A stretch of DNA of 64,000 nt, taken from IMG/VR virus record IMGVR_UViG_3300046170_000454, positions 1-64,000 of that record. The stretch is one strand, 5' to 3'. Position 1 is the stretch's first letter; every line of letters starts with the position of its first letter. Shown here one piece after another: positions 7,439 to 16,195 of this stretch. Source of the DNA: a virus. The position numbers were made by a program, and so were the translations under genes. Below the pieces are notes generated by a model. That model was not told where the DNA came from. It saw only the letters and a program-made list of their open reading frames with translations, and did not search any database.

Positions 7439-8277
7439 CGCTTCCACCCTCCTCTAGCTGACTTGCTTGAGCTTTTCTTACGTGTCTCTCTATCTCCAAT
7501 CTCAACGGATTTAGTGTGGGATTGGGGGGAGGATTGCCCTCTAGCGAATACCGAGGAGGTGCTTTTACCTGGGCGGTATGCCTTAGACTTAGAAGTCTTC
7601 TTCGCTGAGACAACATTAGACATTAGGTCAATCTTCTCCCAATCTCTGAGCGCATGATCCACCTCTATCGAATAGCAAAGGTGGCTCTCATTGAGTCTTG
7701 CGGTAGGCTGATCGACAATCCACGTAATCTTACCTAAGTGGCTTCTGTGTTGGATCGCCTCTAAGAGCACCCTTGGCATGGCGCTGTTGTTTGCGGTCTT
7801 CACACCGAGCTTAATGACAAGAAACTCAGGTGGCTCGATTAAGTCTACAAGCGTCAGAAACTTCGTAGAAATCTTATTAGCGTCAGGGTCGAATATCTCA
7901 CCTCCCTTAATCGTCGCTGAGGCGAGCCATGCAACGATTAAGTCTGCGTCAGAGACAACCTTAAAAGACCAGTCAGGCCCTTGCCTTAAACCGACAAACC
8001 GAAGGTGTGCCTTTAGGGTATTGTCATCTGCCGTAATGTGGCAGTAGTCCTCAACCTTATCAAGGAGGCTAGACTCACCGATCTTGTCAGCTTTTGTGAG
8101 CCCTTTCCAGCCCCTCTCAACATTCCTTAAAATGTCCTTTTTCAGTGTACATGAGCATCTCACCACTTGCGGTACGGGATTTTCTTTGTTTGAGGAGTCG
8201 TAAAACCCTCTCCCTCCGCATTTAGGGCAGTTAGGTAGCCCGTCGCCTCTTGACCATTCAGGCTCTTCGTAAATCAT
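7435..8277 (-). CDS. zinc-ribbon protein, possible helicase-loader-like
   Basis: A 280-residue protein with an N-terminal zinc ribbon (CPKCGGRGFY about residues 17-26 and RCSC about 40-43), a middle domain (about 80-215) and a basic, serine-rich tail (KKTSKSKAYRPGKS onward). The middle domain has strand-helix alternation reminiscent of DnaC-type loaders (LVDLIEPPEFLVIKLGV, then ITWIVDQPTARL), and zinc-ribbon N-termini are found in such loaders. No Walker A motif is visible, so ATP binding is doubtful. It directly precedes the helicase gene with an ATGA overlap, the usual place for a loader. This assignment is an inference. Confidence 0.5.
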   Translation of the reverse strand: MIYEEPEWSRGDGLPNCPKCGGRGFYDSSNKENPVPQVVRCSCTLKKDILRNVERGWKGLTKADKIGESSLLDKVEDYCHITADDNTLKAHLRFVGLRQGPDWSFKVVSDADLIVAWLASATIKGGEIFDPDANKISTKFLTLVDLIEPPEFLVIKLGVKTANNSAMPRVLLEAIQHRSHLGKITWIVDQPTARLNESHLCYSIEVDHALRDWEKIDLMSNVVSAKKTSKSKAYRPGKSTSSVFARGQSSPQSHTKSVEIGDRETRKKSSSKSARGGWKR

Positions 8278-8307
8278 GTTGTCCTCTCTTTTACACTACT
8301 TGTGTAT

Positions 8308-8328
8308 GAGCATATACACTATATGCTC
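8308..8328. promoter_or_regulatory. perfect 9-bp inverted repeat, operator-like
   Basis: GAGCATATA and TATATGCTC form perfect 9-bp arms around a CAC spacer, about 31-51 bp upstream of the ATG at 8277 on the minus strand. The AT-rich half-sites and three-base spacer resemble a repressor or activator operator overlapping a promoter. The minus-strand decamer ATAGTGTATA inside it recurs upstream of the SNF2 gene. Confidence 0.5.
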
Positions 8329-8360
8329 CAAAAGAGGGCTCAACACAATCAAAGACTAGG

Positions 8361-9974
8361 TTACTTAAGAGCGTCCTCCGTCAAAGCATCGAACAAATCA
8401 TTAAGCTCACTGCTGGTTTCAATAAGCTCGCCTTGCTTCGCGCTCCCGTTATCTTCGTCACCTTTGATACGCTTACCTAAGACGCTCTCTACAAGCCCCA
8501 TCTTAGTGTTGAGCACTTGCATAACTCTCACATCAATAGTGCTTCGGCATACTAGATGAATAGCGAAACACCGATCTTGAGTTGAGCCGATACGGATCAT
8601 GCGCCCTAATAGCTGTAGGTAATCTCCAGCGCTCCACGGAGTGTCATAGAAGACAATCGCTCTTGCGGCTTGCAGATTTACCGCTTCTGCGGCGGCTGAT
8701 GTGATTAAGATTACATCAACCCCTGAGTCTACGTTTTGAAAGAGTTTTTGAGATTTAGCCCGCCCGTCTTCCGACTCCGCCCCTGTTATACGACAAGTCT
8801 TAATTTTTTTCTTCTCTAAGGTCTTCTCGATGATGTCTACCATCCGTCTAAACCTAGAGAATACAATAACCTTTTCGCCTGCAAAGTCTCCTTCGTTGAG
8901 GAGCTCTACAAGAGTATCCAACTTTTCAGATTTGCCGTCAACGTCGATCAACTCAGGGTGATTTACTATCACTTGACAGTAAGTCACAGCGGTGAGCTTC
9001 GTAACTTCTTTCTCTTCTGCCTCATCGCCTCTGCCAACTCCGAGAATGCCTGTCAGAGCCTCTTTATACTTTTCTTGCTGTATACGGCTCATCCCGCACT
9101 TAATGACACGCTTGGTTAAAGGGGGGAGCTCTGAAGCGACCTCAAACTTAGGTCGGCCTAAGAAATACGGGTCGATCTTCTCCCTAAACTCTTGAATGTC
9201 TTTGGGGCGATACCCGACGATGACAGGTATCTGTCTCCTAGACCCAGGTAAGCTCTGCATACGCGTTATGCAGTAGTGGTTTAGGAAGTTGTTCTTGTTC
9301 CCAAATAGATTAGGGACAATCACTTTGTAAATACCCCAACCTTCAATCAGGTTGTTTTTGATCAACGTAGCTGTGAGCGCCCAAGACCTGCTCGCGTTCT
9401 TAGACAAATGGGCGCAGACTTGGTGGCATTGGGTAGAGGGGTTTTTGAAAGCCGTGGCTTCATCAAAAACCATAATATGATCACGTAGGTCTTGATAGTG
9501 CTCAAAATCGCCTATGGCGCTCCGATAGCCCATTACCATAGCCACAGGGCCTTCTGTGTTGAAAAATCGCTCACGCGCCTTTGCACGCTTCTTAGGAGTA
9601 CCTTTACAGGAGAAGGCTGTGATCCCCGTTGTAAACTTCTCAAACTCACCTACCCACTGCTCCACAGCAGACTTATTAGTGAGGATAATCACTTTAGTCT
9701 CAGGCTTCTTCTCCCATACGAAACAGAGGCTGGCGATAGATTGAGCGGTCTTACCAAGACCCGTATCGTCACCGAGAAGAAAACGGTTCATCGCTACGAG
9801 GTGGAGCACTCCCTGTACTTGATAGTAGCGTAGATTAAAGTCTACCTCAGTGCCGTTTGCTAAGATCAGCTTGTCTCTTAGGTAAGCGGGCTTTCGGCTC
9901 TTAAGGTCTTTACGTTCCCTGATTTTCTTCAGTTTCTCATACGTTGGCAATAGATGTTCATCTACAGTCGCCAT
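8361..9974 (-). CDS. SNF2-family DNA-dependent ATPase/helicase
   Basis: A 537-residue superfamily 2 protein with the SNF2 motif order: RYYQVQGV (about 49-56), motif I GDDTGLGKTAQ (68-78), motif II VFDEAT (169-174, a DEAH-box variant), motif III ALTAT (199-203), and in the second RecA domain VIVFSRFRR, NLQAARAIVFYDTPW and motif VI QLLGRMIRIGS. Such enzymes translocate on double-stranded DNA and remodel DNA-protein complexes; phage members are often placed with replication and recombination genes. A strong ribosome binding site (AAGGAGGAG) precedes the ATG. The C-terminal about 60 residues are acidic and unassigned. A specific target cannot be inferred. Confidence 0.85.
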   Translation of the reverse strand: MATVDEHLLPTYEKLKKIRERKDLKSRKPAYLRDKLILANGTEVDFNLRYYQVQGVLHLVAMNRFLLGDDTGLGKTAQSIASLCFVWEKKPETKVIILTNKSAVEQWVGEFEKFTTGITAFSCKGTPKKRAKARERFFNTEGPVAMVMGYRSAIGDFEHYQDLRDHIMVFDEATAFKNPSTQCHQVCAHLSKNASRSWALTATLIKNNLIEGWGIYKVIVPNLFGNKNNFLNHYCITRMQSLPGSRRQIPVIVGYRPKDIQEFREKIDPYFLGRPKFEVASELPPLTKRVIKCGMSRIQQEKYKEALTGILGVGRGDEAEEKEVTKLTAVTYCQVIVNHPELIDVDGKSEKLDTLVELLNEGDFAGEKVIVFSRFRRMVDIIEKTLEKKKIKTCRITGAESEDGRAKSQKLFQNVDSGVDVILITSAAAEAVNLQAARAIVFYDTPWSAGDYLQLLGRMIRIGSTQDRCFAIHLVCRSTIDVRVMQVLNTKMGLVESVLGKRIKGDEDNGSAKQGELIETSSELNDLFDALTEDALK

Positions 9975-10034
9975 GCCGACTCCTCCTTGAGGTTAAGTGT
10001 TATAGGGCTATACCTATACACTATCTCTCAAAGA
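9975..10034 (-). promoter_or_regulatory. probable promoter region of the SNF2 gene
   Basis: This 60-bp gap between the large virion gene and the SNF2 gene is AT-rich and contains, on the minus strand, ATAGTGTATAGG at 10013-10024 and TATAGCCCTATA nearby. The decamer ATAGTGTATA is identical to one in the inverted repeat at 8308-8328; both lie about 35-50 bp before a minus-strand start codon, so a shared promoter or regulator site is likely. Confidence 0.4.
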
Positions 10035-13000
10035 TTAGGGCAAATATGGAGCAGGCTTTGTGTTTAGGTACTTCTGCTCATCGTCAGTCTGCTTGAGCAT
10101 GGGGAGCCCCTGAATTCTATACCTTTCGGCGCTTGAGAAGCCCTCACCGAACCCTGACGGGGAGATTACGCCGTTAAGATTAAGTCCGTCAGTCTTAACA
10201 TTAGCACCTCCGAATACCGCCCCTGTTAAGATTACGAGCTGGAGCTCGCCTCCGTAGCTTCTCTCAGAGCCTGGGTGATCTGAGGCAAACGCAGTCTCTT
10301 TATAGTTTTGTACCAAGAGCGCCTTCCCTGCGACAATCTTACCTTTAAGGATAGGGCTCGCGGAAGAAGGGAAGTTGCCCGCAGACCAAGAAATAGGGCC
10401 ACCTGGGTTTTCGCCTGACAACAGAAAAGCTGACCCTCCACGGTGGGTACGGTACACTGTAGACAGCTCCGAGTATTGGTTCTCTGCACCATCACACATA
10501 CCGATCACTGTACCCGACTCGCCTAAGAAAGAGGTATACTCATCGCCTGTCCCCGTAAGAGGTGTGTTAGCGAATACAGACTTAGTGAGAGAAGGCTCTA
10601 TCACAAGTGACGATGCGCCGTTTTGAACAGGGTCTTCGGATAAGAAATCTGAGTCAAAGATAAGCGCACCTAAGGGTAACTGCTCAGTGCAACCGCTTAA
10701 TGAAAGAGTGCTGTTTCCGCTACCTCCGTTAAGCGCAACTCTCGGTTCGATAAAGTCATAGCTGGTCGTCAGGTAGGTGTTTGCAGAGAGTAGGTCGCCT
10801 ACCCCCCTAACAATGCCAAACGTCGGCGGAGCTAGAGTGCTAAAAGTGAATGGGTCTAGTAGCCTAAGCGGTAGCACGTTTGATTGGTCTGCCCCTCTCT
10901 TAACATCAAAAGAGACGGACATTCCTCTAACTTCTGAGGTAACTTTTATAATGTTACCAAGCGCAACAGCTTGGATGGGGAAGCCCTCAGTTACGCGTTG
11001 GAGGTTAATCCCACTAGCTAAGACTGAGCAGGCATACGCTTCGTCAAGAGCCGACCCTCCGAGATTACCGTCCAAGATAGTGTCTTCGGACAAGATCACC
11101 GTCATCGTCTGAGAGCCCACCGTAAACACAAGATTAATAAGGTTAGTAGGGTCGGCCTGTAAGTAAAGCTGTAGCCCCACGAAGAATTCTCCAAAGCTAA
11201 TCGCTATCGCAGGCTTGAGGTCTGTAGCAGATCCCTTCGTTTGACTAAACACATTCATCGAGGTCATCGAGCCCTCGTAAGCTGACCCTACGTTGTGTGC
11301 GCAGTCAAGCACTGTGCCTTCGTAGAAAGAACCTCCGACTTTGCCTGTGCCTAGCGTAGTGTAGAAGTCAGCAGAAGCGAGGACTCTCAAAGCTCTAAGG
11401 TTAGGTGTCTCTATCTTATCGCTTCCGTCAGCGTTAAACTGAGTTAGAGGGATATTGAGAGAGTCGTGGTTTTCTTCACTGAGTCTGCCGTACTTGACAG
11501 AGAAGTCTCTCTTCTGTGCCGTAGTGATCCCTGAGGTAAAGTAAGGGTCGCCTTGGTAAACAAGCCTTGAATAGCCTACGTAAGTCTGTGTCCCGTTAGG
11601 GGCTGGAGCGTAGATAGCCATTGGCACGTTTACAAACTCTAGAGTGTTATTAAGGAGTGTGCTGTCTACAGCGTCGTTCTGATTTACATCTAGGATTTGC
11701 ACCCCTGCGCCGTTAACATTACGAGCGAGGATGAGGTTGTTCTTGTTAATGAACCCGCGAGCAAAGCCAAACACTACACACTCAACGACATACTCGTAAT
11801 CCTCAAAGTTAGGTGCTGAGGAGTCGTAGTTTACAGCTCTTGTATGGTCGATTACATTAGCAGGGATAATGTAAGTGTGGTCGTCAGCGTTCCCAGTATA
11901 GTCTTCAGCACCTCCCTGATTAATAAACAACGTCTGCTTGTCAGCATCGAGGCGGAGCAAGTTTCTTACGACGCCGTTAGCGCCGTTGGTCTTAGGAGTA
12001 ATTCGGTCTGCTTCAAATGCACCTATCGTATTGTCGCCAATCTTAGACTCGTACTCAGAACGCTCATAGACACCATAAAGCCTTGCTATTCCATAATGAG
12101 GAGGGAGCTCTATACCCTTCAAACCAATGCCGACATCAGAAGACCGCACACTTGAAGAGGAGAAGCTACGCGCTTGGACACAGGGATGGGCAGGCCCTCC
12201 TGTTGTGCCAGCTTCCCCATAAGAAAGACCTGAGTTAGGGCTCGTAATAAACAAGATAGGCTGTACAAGATTACCGCCACCTGCAACATTAGGCTCCCCG
12301 CCAATAAGATTAAACACCACATTAGCAGGGTCGGTGTTATCTGAGAACAGATGGTGTAGCCCGCCTAACACAGGGTCAGTGTCGCCTGTGCGCTGGTGGA
12401 GAGGTATGTCTTGCCTACCGAACTTGGGCATACACACTGAAGGAACATCCACACCCATTGTCTTCAAGTTAGTGAATATGCCCTTAGGGTCTTTAGGATT
12501 ACCGTTAGGGTAGTTGAGATCCCCTATAAGGCTCGCCGTTGAGAGAACCGAGTCATAAGAGAGCGCCTTTAAGCTCATGAGCTTTCTTTGAAGGGGCTTA
12601 AAGACAATCGTCTTACTGCCTTTGTCCACGAAAAGCTCTGAGTCTCGACTCTGTTCAGTGAAACCAAATACCTCACCACCCATTGAAGGGGCTCTCACTG
12701 TCTCAAGACCTAATGAGGGTAGGGCGTTCCACGTCTGCACACCATGTGGGCTGTAGACTCGTTCGTTGGTGGGCGCAGGCGCGTTGGTAGAGAAACTGCT
12801 GTCGATGTCTGAAGCGACGTTTCTTATAAACCCTGTGCCTCCATTTTTAATGTTAACTGCGAAGAGGTCTTTCGGCCTACGCGCCATGCCCGCACGCGCT
12901 TGCGCGTACATGAGCGTGGTGGTGAGCTCGATCTTTGAGTTAATAGGGAAAGTCGTCAAAGGATTAGAACTACCTCCGCTAATCTTATCGTCCGTAAACC

Positions 13001-15434
13001 AAGTCCTACTGAGTTTGTCATTAATGTCAGTAAGCCCGATCACCACTGACCCGATCCCACTGTTGAAGCCTCCACCGTCATCAAACCCTAGGTATTGGCT
13101 TCTAATCTCAAAGGTAAGCGTTTTGCCCGTCAGCGGGGAGAACCCTGTATTTAAGTTGAAGTTAGTTGAAAGCGGGATCAGCTCAGCGAATGTGTTACCC
13201 ACAGAGTGAGGCTCTACGAAGTTGCTTAGTCCTACTATACGGAATACACCGTTATTGTCCTCAGACGCATCATCGCCCTTCAAGACTAAATACAAGATCG
13301 ACCCTAGCCCTGAAAGGTCTTCACCTTTTCTTGTGAGAGCCTCAAAGAGAGTCTGACGGCCTCCTAATATAGGTAAGTCGCGGATAGAGTCGAAATCAAT
13401 ACCGAGATCAACTGAGAACCTACCTGTTTGGGGGTCTAAATGGATGTTCGTCAACGAGGCCGAAGCCGCGTTACCTCGCAAAGTGTTATGGACAAGCCCG
13501 CCGAGGACAATGAAAGGATACTCAAAGTTGTACTTAGCTAGAGGGTATAGATAGCCGTTGTAAGAAGAGCCTTCGACGTTGTTTACGGTGGTAGACTCCA
13601 CAGAGGTAAACTTGATCTTAAAGGGGTGAGAGAGCCCGACTTCTTTCTCCATTTCCCAAGGCGCTACAAAGCGCACCTCTTTAGTAGACCCGTCTCTAAA
13701 TGTGCCACGCGCTCCATCTGTACCGTCCTCTCCTCCAAGGTAGAGGTTAATGAGTGTACCGTTCTTGAAGCCAGGTGTACCGCCCTGATTGATGTTGTTC
13801 CACCAACCGTCAGGTTTGAAGTCTGCGCCGATGTCCCAAACCGTGTTGGTGTCATATTGACCCGACACCGCGCCCGCGTTGAGGTTAGGGTCATTGTCGA
13901 TCAGTAGAGTCACATCGCTTTGGAAGTGCGCGGTGTCAGAGAAGATGGTGCGGATACCATCTGCCCCGTCGAGCATATCAGCGCCCTCAATGTTAATGTT
14001 AGAGTCATTATCAAGGACTGACACCTCAGTCGTATATACTCCCTCAGTATCGCCTCCTGACCCGCTCGTCTTGAAAGCAGTGGTGAGGTCATTTTTTAAG
14101 AGTCTAGTCAAATTGTGTGTGAGGAGCTGGGTGTAATCCCAACCGCGTAAGCTCACACCTCGTCTGAGATCAAGGATATCTCTCTCAGTGATTTGATCAG
14201 AATAGACACCATCAGGCCGAGTGTTGTAGAGCTCCAACGCAGACTCCCCGTTATGGAGAGAAGAAATTGTCGCCGCTCGCGCTCTGCTAATCACGTTTAC
14301 CGTAGGAGGAGTGACTGAGGTGTCTACATTATCAATCTCTATAATCTCACCGTTAATCTTAAGGAAACGGGAGTCTGAGAGATTGAAAAAATTGTCGTCT
14401 GCGAGGAACGTGCCTTCAACGGACTGCTCTGAGACACCATTAGAGACTCTACCTACTTGAAGAGCACCTGTGTCCTCGACACCAAGAGATGAGATTGTAC
14501 GCACCTCATAAAGCTCACCCGCGCCTATCCTCGGATCGGCTAACTCAGAAACGCTTGGTTTGCGGTTAGTAGCCCCGTTATGGTTAGGGCTACCGTTCGT
14601 AGATACTGCTACGAACGCAGAGCTATTACGCCTAAAGATAGCGCACACGGGGATAGCGTAAGAATAACCGTCAACAGTGCCGAGATCATTAGAGGTATTA
14701 CCATCACCAGCTCTCCAAAGAGAAGCGTCTCCAAGCTCCTCACACATATTGTTAAATATGAAGCCACCTGCGCTCGTAGCAGTACCCTGCGCCCTAATAT
14801 TAGGGTCATCGAGTCCGTCAACGTAAACACCCAAATCTACTCCTGAGCCTCCGCCTTGACCGAACCCATAAACGCGTAGGCGGTATTGGACTTGGACGCG
14901 CTTTGTTGTCTCAAAGGCAACGCTAGGATCAGTGAGGTCATCGGTGAGATTATCTCCACCGTACTCTACATTACCGTAGCGGTAGATACGGTCTTGGCTG
15001 GGTTTATTTGCACTGTCAGGGTTTGGAGACACAAGCGCCTGCCATGCTTCTAAGAAAACGAAGTCTATGCGGGAGTCGCTTGTAGGAGGGGGGTTGAGCT
15101 TTATCGCGTTTAAGAGATTATCAGTTGCCGTTCCGCAGACAGGGATGACCCAGCCGTTAACATTAGCCGTAAGCGGGCTACCCTCTTGACCTAAAAGGAA
15201 GAGATTACTGTAATGAGCACTGGTGCTGTAATCAGCTTTTGTATTTGTAGGGTCTAAGAAGAAACCTGATGGGGCGCTACTCCTGACGTGGCTTGTAAGA
15301 TTATCCCAGCTCACCTGACCCATATAGTTTAGCTCAGAGTCGAGAGGAGGTTTGCCCTCTTGCCAAATCACATTACTGAACTGTCGATTAAAGTTTTCGA
15401 GGACTCTGCTAACACCACTGCCGAAGTTTATCAT
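10035..15434 (-). CDS. giant fibre/baseplate-type virion protein (1,799 aa)
   Basis: The protein has no enzymatic motif and the Gly/Asn/Thr/Ser-rich, beta-strand composition of a tail fibre or baseplate component. The N-terminus is shared with the 1,165-residue protein at 20824-24321: WQEGKPPLDSELN (about 24-36), DFVFLEAWQA (124-133), YRYGNV (151-156), LGTVDGYSYAIPV, and a closing YRIQGLPML near the C-terminus. The two are therefore paralogues. A GSQTMTVIL-type small domain occurs near residue 1450. It is the last gene of the leftward virion run, the usual place for host-contact proteins. Whether it is a fibre or a wedge-attached protein cannot be settled from sequence alone. Confidence 0.7.
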   Translation of the reverse strand: MINFGSGVSRVLENFNRQFSNVIWQEGKPPLDSELNYMGQVSWDNLTSHVRSSAPSGFFLDPTNTKADYSTSAHYSNLFLLGQEGSPLTANVNGWVIPVCGTATDNLLNAIKLNPPPTSDSRIDFVFLEAWQALVSPNPDSANKPSQDRIYRYGNVEYGGDNLTDDLTDPSVAFETTKRVQVQYRLRVYGFGQGGGSGVDLGVYVDGLDDPNIRAQGTATSAGGFIFNNMCEELGDASLWRAGDGNTSNDLGTVDGYSYAIPVCAIFRRNSSAFVAVSTNGSPNHNGATNRKPSVSELADPRIGAGELYEVRTISSLGVEDTGALQVGRVSNGVSEQSVEGTFLADDNFFNLSDSRFLKINGEIIEIDNVDTSVTPPTVNVISRARAATISSLHNGESALELYNTRPDGVYSDQITERDILDLRRGVSLRGWDYTQLLTHNLTRLLKNDLTTAFKTSGSGGDTEGVYTTEVSVLDNDSNINIEGADMLDGADGIRTIFSDTAHFQSDVTLLIDNDPNLNAGAVSGQYDTNTVWDIGADFKPDGWWNNINQGGTPGFKNGTLINLYLGGEDGTDGARGTFRDGSTKEVRFVAPWEMEKEVGLSHPFKIKFTSVESTTVNNVEGSSYNGYLYPLAKYNFEYPFIVLGGLVHNTLRGNAASASLTNIHLDPQTGRFSVDLGIDFDSIRDLPILGGRQTLFEALTRKGEDLSGLGSILYLVLKGDDASEDNNGVFRIVGLSNFVEPHSVGNTFAELIPLSTNFNLNTGFSPLTGKTLTFEIRSQYLGFDDGGGFNSGIGSVVIGLTDINDKLSRTWFTDDKISGGSSNPLTTFPINSKIELTTTLMYAQARAGMARRPKDLFAVNIKNGGTGFIRNVASDIDSSFSTNAPAPTNERVYSPHGVQTWNALPSLGLETVRAPSMGGEVFGFTEQSRDSELFVDKGSKTIVFKPLQRKLMSLKALSYDSVLSTASLIGDLNYPNGNPKDPKGIFTNLKTMGVDVPSVCMPKFGRQDIPLHQRTGDTDPVLGGLHHLFSDNTDPANVVFNLIGGEPNVAGGGNLVQPILFITSPNSGLSYGEAGTTGGPAHPCVQARSFSSSSVRSSDVGIGLKGIELPPHYGIARLYGVYERSEYESKIGDNTIGAFEADRITPKTNGANGVVRNLLRLDADKQTLFINQGGAEDYTGNADDHTYIIPANVIDHTRAVNYDSSAPNFEDYEYVVECVVFGFARGFINKNNLILARNVNGAGVQILDVNQNDAVDSTLLNNTLEFVNVPMAIYAPAPNGTQTYVGYSRLVYQGDPYFTSGITTAQKRDFSVKYGRLSEENHDSLNIPLTQFNADGSDKIETPNLRALRVLASADFYTTLGTGKVGGSFYEGTVLDCAHNVGSAYEGSMTSMNVFSQTKGSATDLKPAIAISFGEFFVGLQLYLQADPTNLINLVFTVGSQTMTVILSEDTILDGNLGGSALDEAYACSVLASGINLQRVTEGFPIQAVALGNIIKVTSEVRGMSVSFDVKRGADQSNVLPLRLLDPFTFSTLAPPTFGIVRGVGDLLSANTYLTTSYDFIEPRVALNGGSGNSTLSLSGCTEQLPLGALIFDSDFLSEDPVQNGASSLVIEPSLTKSVFANTPLTGTGDEYTSFLGESGTVIGMCDGAENQYSELSTVYRTHRGGSAFLLSGENPGGPISWSAGNFPSSASPILKGKIVAGKALLVQNYKETAFASDHPGSERSYGGELQLVILTGAVFGGANVKTDGLNLNGVISPSGFGEGFSSAERYRIQGLPMLKQTDDEQKYLNTKPAPYLP

Positions 15435-15451
15435 TTTAAGCGCACCCTTTA

Positions 15452-16183
15452 TTAGTACATGAAGCCGAAGGCGTTTAAGTAAACGTCTCTCGATGTAGAC
15501 GTGTTAATAAAGAGAAATTGAATAGAGGTGCTAGAGGCTGGCGCAGTAAAAGCACTGAGGTGCGTTATTTCTTGCCAAAAAGCCCCGCCGTCTGTCGAAG
15601 CATAAGCCTGAAGGTCGCTAGGCTCTAATCTTTGGTAGGTCTTAACAACGGGCGTATTATTCGTCTCTGACTCATGGCTCAGATCGAATGTGTGAGCTTC
15701 CCAATAAGGAAGGAATACATCTGCGCCAAGAGGGACATCAGCAGAGATGTCTATAGCATTTGTTAAGAATACCCCATTGACGCGCTCTGTTGACCCGCCC
15801 CATGCAGTAATATCAATCGCTCTCAAGAGCTTGGTGTTGTTCGGAGTCTCGCTTTGCTGGCATCTTGTTTGATACTCGGTAATAGCGGGAAAAACACCTA
15901 CTTGAGCAGTAGAAGAAGTATCTATCACGTCAAGGTCTGAGCTAGAGGAGAGGGGGTTAAAATACTTGTACGAAAGCCCTGAAGAAGCTCTAAGCTCCTC
16001 CATCATAAGGCTCTTTAAGTCCCCTCCGTCTACAGGATAGGCGTAGCTATCACTCGTAATATCTGTTTCGATACCATCAGGGCTTTCGATCACGTATTTA
16101 CCGTTGACGACCACCTCTTGCCTCGTTGAAAAGGCTTGTACGATCTGACCGAAGTTTCTTATACCGTCTACGACAATCTGCAT
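15452..16183 (-). CDS. hypothetical virion-associated protein
   Basis: A 243-residue protein without recognised motifs. It opens with MQIVVDGIRNFGQIVQAFST and a VNGKYVIESPDG strand pair; the second half is beta-rich and Ser/Thr-rich with an aromatic end (VYLNAFGFMY) resembling carbohydrate-binding or fibre-tip folds. It lies between two fibre-like genes in the same direction, 17 bp before the 1,799-residue gene and 12 bp after the end of the gene at 16196. A tail fibre accessory role is the reasonable guess. Confidence 0.55.
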   Translation of the reverse strand: MQIVVDGIRNFGQIVQAFSTRQEVVVNGKYVIESPDGIETDITSDSYAYPVDGGDLKSLMMEELRASSGLSYKYFNPLSSSSDLDVIDTSSTAQVGVFPAITEYQTRCQQSETPNNTKLLRAIDITAWGGSTERVNGVFLTNAIDISADVPLGADVFLPYWEAHTFDLSHESETNNTPVVKTYQRLEPSDLQAYASTDGGAFWQEITHLSAFTAPASSTSIQFLFINTSTSRDVYLNAFGFMY

Positions 16184-16195
16184 ATTAAACTCTCC

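Noticed and set aside
12766-13209. Plus-strand open frame of 147 codons inside the 1,799-residue virion gene
   Set aside because: Shadow of the coding strand; low-complexity Leu/Ser/Pro composition and no family features.
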